A stretch of 64,000 nt of DNA from Deltaproteobacteria bacterium (lineage in GTDB: Bacteria; Myxococcota_A; UBA9042; PHBI01). The position numbers and the translations under genes were made by a program. The notes below the pieces were generated by a model that made no database searches, was not told the DNA's origin, and saw nothing but the letters and a program-made list of their open reading frames with translations. The stretch spans positions 1,674,001 to 1,738,000 of the forward strand of contig JACKFA010000001.1 in NCBI GenBank assembly GCA_020632715.1, given 5' to 3'. This document shows, piece by piece, positions 49,641 through 57,978 of this stretch (position 1 is its first letter; each line of letters starts with the position of its first letter).

Positions 49641-52466
49641 GTGGACCGTTTCGCCGCCGTCGTCACACGCCACCCGCTGAAGATCCTCGCGCTCGTCGCC
49701 GCGCTCTCGGTCTTCTTCGCGGCCGGGCTCCCGCTCGACTACGACGACGACGTCGTCCGCTTCCTCCCGGCGAAGGCCCCCGAGATCGCGACGTTCGAGC
49801 GCATCTCCGACCGCTTCGGGAGCCTCCAGGTCGCCCTCGTCGTGGTCGAGGCCGCCGACCTCTACACCCCCGAGAACCTCGGCTACGTGCGCCGCCTCAC
49901 GCGCGATCTGACCGCCATCCCCGAGACCGAGCACGTCACCTCGATCACCGAGCTCGCGGTCGTGAAGGACGAGGGCGGCGGCCGCGCCGGCCACGTGCAG
50001 CTCGTCCCCGACCCGATCCCCGCCGACCCCGCCGGGCTCGCCGCGCTGAAGGCCGATCTCCTCGGCCTCGACTACATCGCCGGCTCCCTCGCCTCGACCG
50101 ACGGCACGAGCGCCCTCCTCGTCGCGCAGCTCCGCACGAAGCTCCCGGACGGCCTCAAGATCTCGACGAAGCGCGCCGCCGAGGCCCTCCGCGCCCGCGC
50201 CGAGGCCGACCCGCCCCCCGCCGGCGTGCGCCTCCACTTCGGCGGCGCGCCCTTCATCGCCGAGGCGGCCGCCAACGGCTCCCAGGCCGATCTTCAGCGC
50301 CTCGCGCCGTTCGTCGCCGGCATCACGCTGCTCCTGGTCGTCCTCTCCCTCGGCTCCCTCTGGGCAGCATTCTACACCGTCCTGACCGTCGGCCTCGGCT
50401 GCCTCTGGACCCTCGGCCTCATGGGCTGGCTCGGCCTCCCGCTGACCCTCGTCTCGAGCTCGCTCCCGGTCGTCCTCGCCGCGCTCGGCTCGGCCTACGC
50501 CGTCCACGTGCTCGTCTGGTACCGCGAGCACGGCGCGAACCCGGCGGTCGCCATCACCGGCATGGGCTGGCCCATCATCGTCACGGCCGCCACGACGGCC
50601 GCCGGCTTCGTCTCCTTCCTCGCGATGGACCTCGCGCCGATGCGCGAGTTCGGCTGGCAGATGGCCGTCGGCGCCGCGTTCTGCGCGGTCCTCGCGCTGA
50701 CCCTCGTCCCGGCGCTGCTCGTCGTGCGGCCCATCGCCGCGCGCCCGCCCCGGCAGCGCGCCGTCGACCGCTGGCTCCTCCGCGTCGCCGCCACCACGCG
50801 CCGCCGCCGCGGCGTGGTCCTCGGCGTCGCCGCCGCCGTGGCCGTCCTCTTCGCGACGCGCCTCTCGCACATCGACACGCGCATGGACACGGGCTCCTTC
50901 TTCCCGGACGACGCCCCGCCCGCGGTCGCCGACCGCGTCCTCGCCGAGCGCTTCGGCGGGAGCGTGTTCCTCCAGCTCTTCGTCGACGCCGACATCGCCG
51001 ACCCCGCCGTCCTCCACCGCCTCGCCGCCTTCGAGGACCGCCTGCGCGCCGTCCCCGGCGTGACGCGCGTCGAGAGCATCGCGCAGGTCGTCGCCATCGT
51101 GCACGAGGGGATGAAGCTCGTGCGCCGCGAGAGCCGGAGCCGCGCCGAGGCCGAGCAGTTCATCTACCTCGCGCAGCAGGCCGATCCCTCGGTCGCGCTG
51201 CTCGTCGACGGCAAGCGCCGCGGCGCGCTCGTGCAGATCGGCATCGGCGGCTTCGACACGGGCGTCGTCGACGGCGTCGTCGCCCGCGTGCAGGCCCTCG
51301 CCGACGAGCACCTCGCCGGGCGCGCCGTGGCCGTCCCCGCGACGCCGGAGCGGGCCGCAGCCGTCCAGCGCGACGCCGCCGAGCGCCTCGTCGCCCTGAC
51401 CGACGGGCGCGCCAGCGTCGACGCCGTCTCGCGCGCGCTCGACGCCGGGCTCCCGGCCGAGGTCCGCGCGGACGTGGCGAAGAAGGTGGCGGACATCGTC
51501 CAGCGCGACGTCGTCGACGACGAGATGGTCACGCTCGCCGACCCCGAGAAGGCGCCGGCGCTCGCAGCCGACCTCACGCGCCTCGTCCTCACGGGCGAGC
51601 TCGACAAGGACGCCGTCGTCGCCATGCTCCGCGCCCTGGTCGACCCCGCCGAGCTCGAGGACGAGCGCGACGTGAAGGCCTTCGAGCGCGGCGCGCGCCT
51701 CGTCGGGAACGACGTCGACCTCGCCACGACCGAGCTCCTCGCCGCCGCCCGCCGGGCCCCGCTCGACCCGCTCCTCGGCGAGCTCCCGCGCGGCCGCTCG
51801 CTGCGCGTCGACGCCATCGTCGACGAGCTCGCGCGCCCCGTCTGGTACGTGACCGACCACGGCCTGCCCCCCGCCGGCGCCGCCGCGGCCGCGGCCGGTC
51901 GCCCCGTCGCCGTGGCGCTCTCCGGCGAGCCCATCATCCAGCGCGCGATGACCGAGTCGGTGCAGCGGAACCAGGGGCTCTCCCTGCTCGTCGGGCTGCC
52001 GCTCATCATCCTCATCGTCGCGGGCGTGTTCCGGAGCGTCACGGCCGGCCTCATCGGCGTCCTCCCGGCGGGGCTCACGCTGCTCGTCACCTTCGGCCTG
52101 ATGGGCTGCTTCCCGGACGTGCTCCCGATGGACATCGCCGCGTCCATGCTCTCGAGCATCGCGCTCGGGGTCGGCATCGACTACGCCATCCACTTCATGT
52201 GGCGCTACCGCCAGGGCGGGCTCGAGGCCGCCATGCGCACCAGCGGCCTCGCGATCGTCATCAACGCGGCCGAGATCACCGGCGGCTTCGTGGTGCTCGC
52301 GTGGGCCACCATCGCGCCGATGTCCCGCTTCGGGCTCCTCATCGCGGAGACGCTGCTCGTCGCGGCGATCGCGACGCTCGTGCTGCTGCCGCCGCTCCTG
52401 TCCTGGTGGCGCGCGCCCGAGGCGCGCCCGGACGAGGCCCCCGCGCTCGGGCTCGACGCGGCATGA
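49641..52466 (+). CDS. RND/MMPL family transporter
   Basis: A 941-residue protein with two MMPL halves. Membrane segments: KILALVAALSVFFAAGLPLD at the start, then five in the first half (for example LWAAFYTVLTVGLGCLWTLG, VLALTLVPALLVV) and five in the second (LSLLVGLPLIILIVAGVFRS, LIGVLPAGLTLLVTFGLMGC and the last MSRFGLLIAETLLVAAIATL). Two large periplasmic loops follow segments 1 and 7. The architecture matches hydrophobe/lipid exporters of the HpnN/MmpL type; substrate unknown. GTG 49641 is chosen because the first helix begins at residue ~15; no ribosome binding site is seen. The stop overlaps the steroid-reductase gene, hinting at a lipid or sterol-like substrate. Confidence 0.9.
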   Translation: MDRFAAVVTRHPLKILALVAALSVFFAAGLPLDYDDDVVRFLPAKAPEIATFERISDRFGSLQVALVVVEAADLYTPENLGYVRRLTRDLTAIPETEHVTSITELAVVKDEGGGRAGHVQLVPDPIPADPAGLAALKADLLGLDYIAGSLASTDGTSALLVAQLRTKLPDGLKISTKRAAEALRARAEADPPPAGVRLHFGGAPFIAEAAANGSQADLQRLAPFVAGITLLLVVLSLGSLWAAFYTVLTVGLGCLWTLGLMGWLGLPLTLVSSSLPVVLAALGSAYAVHVLVWYREHGANPAVAITGMGWPIIVTAATTAAGFVSFLAMDLAPMREFGWQMAVGAAFCAVLALTLVPALLVVRPIAARPPRQRAVDRWLLRVAATTRRRRGVVLGVAAAVAVLFATRLSHIDTRMDTGSFFPDDAPPAVADRVLAERFGGSVFLQLFVDADIADPAVLHRLAAFEDRLRAVPGVTRVESIAQVVAIVHEGMKLVRRESRSRAEAEQFIYLAQQADPSVALLVDGKRRGALVQIGIGGFDTGVVDGVVARVQALADEHLAGRAVAVPATPERAAAVQRDAAERLVALTDGRASVDAVSRALDAGLPAEVRADVAKKVADIVQRDVVDDEMVTLADPEKAPALAADLTRLVLTGELDKDAVVAMLRALVDPAELEDERDVKAFERGARLVGNDVDLATTELLAAARRAPLDPLLGELPRGRSLRVDAIVDELARPVWYVTDHGLPPAGAAAAAAGRPVAVALSGEPIIQRAMTESVQRNQGLSLLVGLPLIILIVAGVFRSVTAGLIGVLPAGLTLLVTFGLMGCFPDVLPMDIAASMLSSIALGVGIDYAIHFMWRYRQGGLEAAMRTSGLAIVINAAEITGGFVVLAWATIAPMSRFGLLIAETLLVAAIATLVLLPPLLSWWRAPEARPDEAPALGLDAA

Positions 52467-53218
52467 GCGCAGGCTCCTTCTACGAGATCGGCCTCTGGGT
52501 GATGGCGGGGCTCACCCTGGTCACCGTGGGCGCGCTCACGTTCATCGTGGCGCCCTACGGCCGCCACCGCCGCGACGGCTTCGGCCCCGGCCTGCCGGCG
52601 CGCGTCGCGTGGATGGTCTTCGAGTCGCCGGCGGTGCTGCTCATGGCCGCCGTGGCCCTCGCCCGCGGGCTCGACAGCGCAGGCGCGGTCGCCCTCTTCG
52701 CCCTCTGGAACCTCCACTACGTGAACCGCACCATCGTGTGGCCGCTCCGCGCGCGCACCGGCGGGAAGACCGTCCCGCTCGCGGTCGTCGCCTCCGCCTT
52801 CTGCTTCCAGCTCCTGAACTCCTCGCTCAACGCCCTCGCCATCAGCGGCGCGGGCGCCGTCCCGGACGGCTGGCTCCTCGACCCGCGCTTCGTCGTGGGC
52901 GCGGCCCTCTTCCTCGCCGGCTACGCCGTGAACCTCCACGCCGACGCCGTCCTCCGCGGCCTCCGCGCCCCCGGCGAGACTGGCTACAAGGTGCCGCGCG
53001 GCGGTCTCTACGAGCGCGTCTCGTGCCCGAACTACCTCGGCGAGATCCTCGAGTGGTGCGGCTGGGCGCTCGCCTCGTGGTCGCTCGCCGGGCTCGCCTT
53101 CGCGCTCTACACGGCCGCGAACCTCGCCCCGCGCGCGCTCGCGCACCACCGCTGGTACCGCGAGCGCTTCCCCGACTACCCGCCCGAGCGGAAGGCGCTC
53201 CTGCCCTGGCTCTGGTGA
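52463..53218 (+). CDS. 3-oxo-5-alpha-steroid 4-dehydrogenase family membrane enzyme
   Basis: A 251-residue membrane protein of the steroid 5-alpha-reductase family (PF02544). About six helices are visible; the C-terminal signature is GYKVPRGGLYERVSCPNYLG, EILEWCGWALASWSLAGLA, then ALAHHRWYRERFPDYPPERK, which binds NADPH and substrate in homologues. In bacteria they reduce C=C bonds of sterol- or isoprenoid-type lipids. ATG 52463 overlaps the transporter stop, so the two genes are coupled. Myxobacteria make sterols in some lineages, making a lipid substrate plausible. Confidence 0.88.
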   Translation: MSAGSFYEIGLWVMAGLTLVTVGALTFIVAPYGRHRRDGFGPGLPARVAWMVFESPAVLLMAAVALARGLDSAGAVALFALWNLHYVNRTIVWPLRARTGGKTVPLAVVASAFCFQLLNSSLNALAISGAGAVPDGWLLDPRFVVGAALFLAGYAVNLHADAVLRGLRAPGETGYKVPRGGLYERVSCPNYLGEILEWCGWALASWSLAGLAFALYTAANLAPRALAHHRWYRERFPDYPPERKALLPWLW

Positions 53219-53243
53219 CGCCCCGCCGACGAAGGCTGCGACC

Positions 53244-53921
53244 GTGAAGAAGGCCGAGAAGACCGCGCGCGTGGTCGAGATCCTCGACGCGCTCTACCCC
53301 GAGACGCCCATCCCCCTCGATCACGCCGATCCCTTCACGCTCCTCGTGGCCGTGATGCTCTCGGCGCAGACCACCGACAAGAAGGTCAACGAGGTCACGC
53401 CGGCGCTCTTCGCGCGCGCCGCGACGCCGGCCGCCATGGCCGCGCTCGAGGTCGCCGAGATCCAGACGCTCATCCGCGAGATCGGGCTCGCGCCGACGAA
53501 GGCGAAGAACCTGAAGCGCGCGTCCGAGCTGCTCGTGGAGCGGCACGGCGGGCAGGTCCCCGAGAGCTTCGAGGCGCTCGAGGCCCTGCCGGGCGTCGGC
53601 CACAAGACGGCGTCGGTCGTGATGTCGCAGGCGTTCGGGCACCCGGCGTTCCCAGTCGACACCCACATCCACCGGCTCGCGGCGCGCTGGGGGCTCTCGA
53701 GCGGGAAGAACGTCGAGGAGACCGAGCGCGACCTGAAGCGCGCCTTCCCCGAGCGCCTGTGGAACCGGCTCCACCTGCAGATCATCTTCTTCGGGCGCGA
53801 GCACTGCCCGGCGCGCGGCCACGACATGGAGGCGTGCCCGATCTGCGGCTGGGCTGCGACCGCCGCGCGCAAGCGCATGGCGTCGCGCCCTGCGGTTACG
53901 AGGCCGGGGACGCGGCGATAG
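53244..53921 (+). CDS. nth: Endonuclease III
   Basis: A 225-residue HhH-GPD DNA glycosylase/AP lyase. LLVAVMLSAQTTDKKVNEVT, the HhH with catalytic Lys LEALPGVGHKTASVVMSQAF and catalytic Asp in FPVDTHIHRLAARWGLSS are intact. The iron-sulfur loop is odd: CPARGHDMEACPICGWAATA contains three cysteines (C-x9-C-x2-C) where E. coli has four (C-x6-C-x2-C-x5-C), so the [4Fe-4S] cluster may be altered or absent. It excises oxidised pyrimidines. GTG 53244 starts the usual N-terminus. Near the end Arg/Pro residues replace the normal short tail. Confidence 0.95.
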   Translation: MKKAEKTARVVEILDALYPETPIPLDHADPFTLLVAVMLSAQTTDKKVNEVTPALFARAATPAAMAALEVAEIQTLIREIGLAPTKAKNLKRASELLVERHGGQVPESFEALEALPGVGHKTASVVMSQAFGHPAFPVDTHIHRLAARWGLSSGKNVEETERDLKRAFPERLWNRLHLQIIFFGREHCPARGHDMEACPICGWAATAARKRMASRPAVTRPGTRR

Positions 53922-53956
53922 CGCGGAACGGCGCTAACGTGCACTTCTTGGGGGTG

Positions 53957-54622
53957 ATGATGTCGTCCGCACAGCTGCGTCACGAGTTCCTCATCGACGC
54001 CTACCGCGGCGTCCTCGCGGCGCTCCAGCGGGCCGAGACCTTCGAGCCCATCGCCGAGGTCGTGGCGGGCTACGCGCGCATCGTGCTCGACGCCTCGGGC
54101 GCGACCGTGACGCGCATCGAGGGCGACGACTACGTGCACACCGCCTCGGCCGGGTCGCCGACGCCCGAGATCGGTCGCCGCCTCGCGCTCGCCGGGAGCT
54201 TCACCGGGGAGGTGGTGCGGCAGCGCCAGCCGCGCTTCTTCCGCCTCGAGGACGCCGCGCCCGGGAGCCGCGATCGCGCGCTCGCCGAGGGGATCGCGTC
54301 CGGGATCATGGCGCCGGTGATGGTCGACGGGCGGGTCGTCGCGACCGTCGGGATCTCGTCCGCGCGCACGGACGCCTTCGACAACGAGGATCTCGACGTC
54401 CTGACCGGCTTCGCCGAGTACCTCGCCATCGGGCTCACGCTCATCGCGCACGGCGGCCCGAAGCTCGCCGCGTCGCACGAGCGACTCCGGAGCGCCGCGA
54501 CCGACGCGCGCCGCGAGCTCGCCGTCCTCGCCGAGGGGGCGCGCCAGGGGGTGCCGGCGGACGCGCTGGCCGACCGCGCCGACGCGCTCGCCGCCTCGCT
54601 CACCGGGGCCCTCGAGGCCTAG
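53957..54622 (+). CDS. GAF-domain protein
   Basis: A 221-residue cytoplasmic protein: N-terminal helix (SSAQLRHEFLIDAYRGVLAA), then a GAF domain (FEPIAEVVAGYARIVLDASG, SFTGEVVRQRQPRFF, LDVLTGFAEYLAIGLTLIAH) and a C-terminal helix. GAF domains bind small ligands such as cyclic nucleotides or haem; here no cysteine or histidine signature is clear. ATG 53957 or 53960 with GGGGG ahead. Its TAG stop (54620-54622) is made by the first bases of repeat element A2. Probably a stand-alone sensor. Confidence 0.8.
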   Translation: MMSSAQLRHEFLIDAYRGVLAALQRAETFEPIAEVVAGYARIVLDASGATVTRIEGDDYVHTASAGSPTPEIGRRLALAGSFTGEVVRQRQPRFFRLEDAAPGSRDRALAEGIASGIMAPVMVDGRVVATVGISSARTDAFDNEDLDVLTGFAEYLAIGLTLIAHGGPKLAASHERLRSAATDARRELAVLAEGARQGVPADALADRADALAASLTGALEA

Positions 54623-54779
54623 CAGCCCTCGGGGAAATTCTCCCGTCGCCAGGCTTGCTCTTGTGGTCTCAGGCGGCTCCGCTCGTCGGTCACGTACCTC
54701 GGGTACGCTCCCGCCTCGCGTAGCCACCTGCGACCACGACGCCGCGCCTGGCTCGGTCCGAATTTCCCCGAGCGCTGCT
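54621..54779 (-). repeat. 159-bp structured palindromic element, type A, copy 2 (inverted)
   Basis: Arms AGCAGCCCTCGGGGAAATTC (54621-54640) and GAATTTCCCCGAGCGCTGCT (54760-54779), one mismatch. Inside, TCCCGTCG (54641-54648) and CTCGGTCC (54752-54759). The sequence is the reverse complement of element A1, almost base for base, over the whole length. The left tip supplies the stop codon of the GAF gene. Followed immediately by B2. Confidence 0.92.
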
Positions 54780-54940
54780 AGAGCGCCGACCATGAGTCCT
54801 CCCGTCGCCGGACCGCTCGCGCATCGCGCCTGGCGGCGTTGGTCGTCGTCGGCGTGCCGCCAGCACGCCTCCTCCTCCCGCCTTCCCAGGCACGACGCGC
54901 AAGCGCCCGTGCTCGGTCCGGACTCATGGTCGGCGCTCTA
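54779..54940 (-). repeat. 162-bp structured palindromic element, type B, copy 2
   Basis: The arms TAGAGCGCCGACCATGAGTC plus C (54779-54799) and their exact reverse complement (54920-54940) pair over 21 bp without mismatch, though unrelated in sequence to the arms of B1. TCCCGTCG (54800-54807) and CTCGGTCC (54912-54919) again adjoin the arms. The apex GCGTGC-CGCCA-GCACGC equals that of B1 apart from its loop. The neighbouring recO gene runs toward it. Confidence 0.92.
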
Positions 54941-54968
54941 GGCGACCGTCGGCGTTTGACGCGCTGCG

Positions 54969-55631
54969 TCACGCCGGAGGGCGGCGCCCGAGGACCTCGT
55001 CGAGGAAGGGGCGCGACTTCAGCGCGCGCCCGGTCGCCGCGACGAGGAGCCCCTCGAGCGCGGCGGCGACGAGCGGGCGGTCGGCGTCGGCGAGGGGGCG
55101 CCACTGCCCGGCGAGCCAGCCGGCGACGACGTCGCGCGCGCCGTTCGGGACGTTCGGGAGCTCGAGCTCGTCGGGCGCGAGGAGCCCCGAGAGCACGAGG
55201 AAGCGCAGCTCGAAGAGGAGGAGCGTCTCCTCGACGGGGCGCGCGTCGCCGCGGTCGAGGAAGCGCCACGCGCGCAGCAGGAGCTCGAAGAGGCCCTCCT
55301 CGCGCGCGAAGTCGGGGACGGTCGTGAGGACGACGTCGGCCATGGTCGTCGCGAGCGCGAGCCGGACGAGGTCCCCCTTCACGGTGGGGAAGGGCTCCTC
55401 GAGGGCGGCGTCGCCGAGCTTCGCGAGGTCGTCGCTCGGTCGCAGCGCGTAGGTCACGTGCGAGAGCGAGAGCGGCTGCACGCGCGCGCCGAAGCGCTTC
55501 GGGCCGCGCCGCGCCTCGCGCGCGATGGCGGCGACGACGCGGTCGTCGGCGGTCAGGAGGCGCACGATGCGGTGGCTCTGGGCGTCGGCGCTCGAGAGCA
55601 CGAGCGCCTGCCCCGACCAGGGCTCGCTCAT
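54969..55631 (-). CDS. recO: DNA repair protein RecO
   Basis: A 220-residue RecO: N-terminal OB fold (GQALVLSSADAQSHRIVRLL, DDRVVAAIAREARRGPKRFG with GARVQPLSLSHVTY) and a helical C-terminal domain (ELLLRAWRFLDRGDARPVEE, LLFELRFLVLSGLLAP). It lacks the cysteines that form the zinc site in many RecO proteins. It mediates RecA loading with RecR. ATG 55631 is canonical. mgtE lies upstream on the same strand with 7 bases between, suggesting an operon. Its end overlaps a TGACGC-GCT-GCGTCA hairpin. Confidence 0.9.
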   Translation of the reverse strand: MSEPWSGQALVLSSADAQSHRIVRLLTADDRVVAAIAREARRGPKRFGARVQPLSLSHVTYALRPSDDLAKLGDAALEEPFPTVKGDLVRLALATTMADVVLTTVPDFAREEGLFELLLRAWRFLDRGDARPVEETLLLFELRFLVLSGLLAPDELELPNVPNGARDVVAGWLAGQWRPLADADRPLVAAALEGLLVAATGRALKSRPFLDEVLGRRPPA

Positions 55632-55638
55632 CGCGCGG

Positions 55639-57003
55639 TCACGCGATGCCGAAGAGGTTCATGAGCTGCGTCGCGATGGTGAAGTACGTGATGACGCCGA
55701 GCACGTCGGTGCTCGTGCTCACGAGGGGGCCGGTCGCGACGGCGGGGTCGATGTGGAGGCGCGCGAGCGTCAGCGGCATGACCGTCCCCATCGTGGACGA
55801 GAGGATCATCCCGCACATGAGCGCGAGGCCGATGGACATGCCGTAGGCGAGCGTGTCGGAGGCGAAGCCGCCGATGAGGCCGACGACGCTCCCGTAGACC
55901 GTGCCCATCGCGAGCCCGATGGCGGCCTCCTTGCGGACGGCCTTGAAGCTGAACTCGCCGCTCCGGATGTGCCCCATCGCGAGCCCGCGCACGGTGACGG
56001 TCGCGGCCTGGGAGCCCACGTTCCCGGCCATGCCGAGGATGATCGGGAGGAAGAGGGCGAGGTAGTGGTGGGCCTCGAGGATCTCGTCGAAGGAGCCCAT
56101 GGCGGCCGCGGCGAGCAGCCCGCCGCACGCGGACGCGATGAGCCAGGGCATGCGCATCTTCACGTGTGAGAGGATGCCGGCGTCCGGGCTCATGTAGGTG
56201 CTGCCGACGCCGGCCATGCGGAGCATGTCCTCCTCGGCCTCCTCCTTGAGCACGTCGATGACGTCGTCGACGGTGACGATGCCGACGAGCCGGTTCGCGT
56301 CGTCCACGACGGGGATCGCGAGGATGTCGTACTCGGAGACGAGGCGCGCGACCTCCTCCTGATCGGTGTCGGTCGTGACCGAGAGGATCTCGGTCTCCAT
56401 GATCTCGCGGATCCGCTTGTGCGCGGGCGCGACGACCAGCTTCCGCAGCGAGAGCACGCCGACGAGGTGGCCGTGCTCGTTGACGACGTAGATGTAGTAG
56501 ACCATCTCGATGTCGTCGCCGCTGTCGCGGAGCGCGATGAGCGCCTCCTCCGCGGTCATGTCGGCGGACACCGCGACGAACTCGGGGAGCATGATGCCGC
56601 CCGCGGTGTCCTCCGCGAAGCGCATCAGGTTCTCGACGCCGTCGGACTCGTCGAGGATCTCGAGGACCTTCGCCGCCTGCTCCGGCTCGAGGTCGCCGAG
56701 GATGTCGGCCATGTCGTCCTGCGCCATCTCGCGCAGGATCTCGGCCGCGTCCGGCGCCGGCATCGGGTCGAGCACGTGCTTGCCGAAGGGCGGCTGCATC
56801 GAGACGATGAGGTTCGCCTTGTCCTCGGAGGACTTCAGGCGCTCGAAGATCGTGATCTGCTCGCGCTCGCCCATGCCCGTGAGCACGGCGGCGAGGTCCT
56901 CGACGCGCGTCTTGGTGAGCACCTTGTCGAGGTGGCCCCAGGCCTGTCGACGCAGGTACCGCCGCAGCGTGTCGTGCAGGAGGCGCGACTTCGTTGGTTG
57001 CAC
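55639..57003 (-). CDS. mgtE: Magnesium transporter MgtE
   Basis: A 454-residue MgtE. The N-terminal regulatory domain (LDKVLTKTRVEDLAAVLTGM, AAEILREMAQDDMADILGDL) is followed by two CBS domains (ISVTTDTDQEEVARLVSEYD-like; VGIVTVDDVIDVLKEEAEED) and five membrane helices with GNVGSQAATVTVRGLAMGHI lining the pore. It is a gated Mg2+ channel. GTG 57003 with GGGAGG 6 nt upstream gives the full-length protein. Neighbours: recO downstream and an HTH protein upstream. No riboswitch is visible in the 150-bp gap before it. Confidence 0.95.
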   Translation of the reverse strand: MQPTKSRLLHDTLRRYLRRQAWGHLDKVLTKTRVEDLAAVLTGMGEREQITIFERLKSSEDKANLIVSMQPPFGKHVLDPMPAPDAAEILREMAQDDMADILGDLEPEQAAKVLEILDESDGVENLMRFAEDTAGGIMLPEFVAVSADMTAEEALIALRDSGDDIEMVYYIYVVNEHGHLVGVLSLRKLVVAPAHKRIREIMETEILSVTTDTDQEEVARLVSEYDILAIPVVDDANRLVGIVTVDDVIDVLKEEAEEDMLRMAGVGSTYMSPDAGILSHVKMRMPWLIASACGGLLAAAAMGSFDEILEAHHYLALFLPIILGMAGNVGSQAATVTVRGLAMGHIRSGEFSFKAVRKEAAIGLAMGTVYGSVVGLIGGFASDTLAYGMSIGLALMCGMILSSTMGTVMPLTLARLHIDPAVATGPLVSTSTDVLGVITYFTIATQLMNLFGIA

Positions 57004-57127
57004 GGTTGACCTCCCGCCGGCCGGTGGCTGGCGCTCGCCGACGCGTGCGAGCGACGCGATTCCAACGCAGGTCGGGCCGCGCCGCAAGGGGTGCTTCGAG
57101 GAGGCACGGGCGGGCGCGACGCGGAGC

Positions 57128-57146
57128 CATGACGCAGCGCGTCATG
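57128..57146. terminator. CATGACGC hairpin after the HTH gene
   Basis: CATGACGC (57128-57135), AGC loop, GCGTCATG (57139-57146): perfect 8-bp stem, 8 bases past the stop of the RodZ-like gene. The inner 15-mer TGACGCAGCGCGTCA recurs, in reverse, at 54957-54971 beyond recO. No T-tract; it may be a terminator or a repeat. Confidence 0.45.
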
Positions 57147-57153
57147 ACGGGCG

Positions 57154-57837
57154 TCAGCGAATCGGGCTCTGGTCGGCTTCCTGGGTGTCGGTGATCGAGG
57201 AGACGCCGTCCACGTGATCGTGGAGGGTCGGGACGACGGGGTTCGTGGTGCCGTTGTTGCCGGCCGTGCTCGGCGGGACGCGGTGCGCGCCGACCATGAG
57301 CCACGCGGCGATGAGCAGGCCGGCCGCCACGACGAGCAGGATGGCGTAGCCGCGGCGGATCCCGGAGGCGCCGCGCTCGACGTGGGGCGCCATCTGGAGG
57401 GCGAGGATGTCGGTGCGCTGGCGCGCCGTGCTCTCGGCGATCGAGCGCACGGGGACGGTGCGGCGGCGGCGCGCGCGGTCGTCGAGGTCGTCGCCGATGG
57501 CGCGGTCGTCGCGGGCGGTCTGGCCGCGCTCGCCGGGGCGCGCGGCGCGCTCGAGGTCGCGGACGATGGGGTTCGGGTCGAGCTCGACGAGGCGCGCGTA
57601 GGAGCGGACGAAGCCGCGGACGAAGACCAGGGCGGGCAGGGCGTCGGTGTCACCCTCTTCGAGCGCCACGAGGACGGGGCGCGTGATCTTCGTGATCTGC
57701 GCCACGTCGTCGAGGCTCAAACCGCGAGCCACCCGGGCCTCTCGCAACCTGGCGCCGACCTTCTGCAAGCCTTCCGTTCTCCTCGGTTCGGAGCGCGCTC
57801 CGGGCGCGACGGCAACCCGCGCGGGGGGCGGCTCCAT
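57154..57837 (-). CDS. RodZ-like HTH membrane protein
   Basis: A 227-residue protein. The N-terminal helix-turn-helix (HTH_25 / RodZ type) is LQKVGARLREARVARGLSLD, DVAQITKITRPVLVALEEGD with the usual LPALVFVRGFVRSYARLVEL. A charged disordered linker follows; then one membrane helix (GYAILLVVAAGLLIAAWLMV) and a short periplasmic Pro/Thr/Asp tail without the C-terminal DUF4115 domain. RodZ links MreB to the wall; this shortened form may be a paralogue with another role. ATG 57837 is canonical. No rod-shape genes nearby. Confidence 0.85.
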   Translation of the reverse strand: MEPPPARVAVAPGARSEPRRTEGLQKVGARLREARVARGLSLDDVAQITKITRPVLVALEEGDTDALPALVFVRGFVRSYARLVELDPNPIVRDLERAARPGERGQTARDDRAIGDDLDDRARRRRTVPVRSIAESTARQRTDILALQMAPHVERGASGIRRGYAILLVVAAGLLIAAWLMVGAHRVPPSTAGNNGTTNPVVPTLHDHVDGVSSITDTQEADQSPIR

Positions 57838-57978
57838 CCCTACGCCGTCGTCGGCACTTACACGCCGGGGCCCGGGGTGTCAACGCGAGAGTGGCCTCGG
57901 AGGCCGGCCTCATCCGCAGACGCCGAGGATACGGGGCGCGGCGGCGTGTAAACTCTTCGTGCCTCGCGCGCGCCGCGG

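Noticed and set aside
54690..54902. Small minus-strand open frame across elements A2 and B2
   Set aside because: It is just the translated repeat; a near-identical peptide arises from A1 at 43228.
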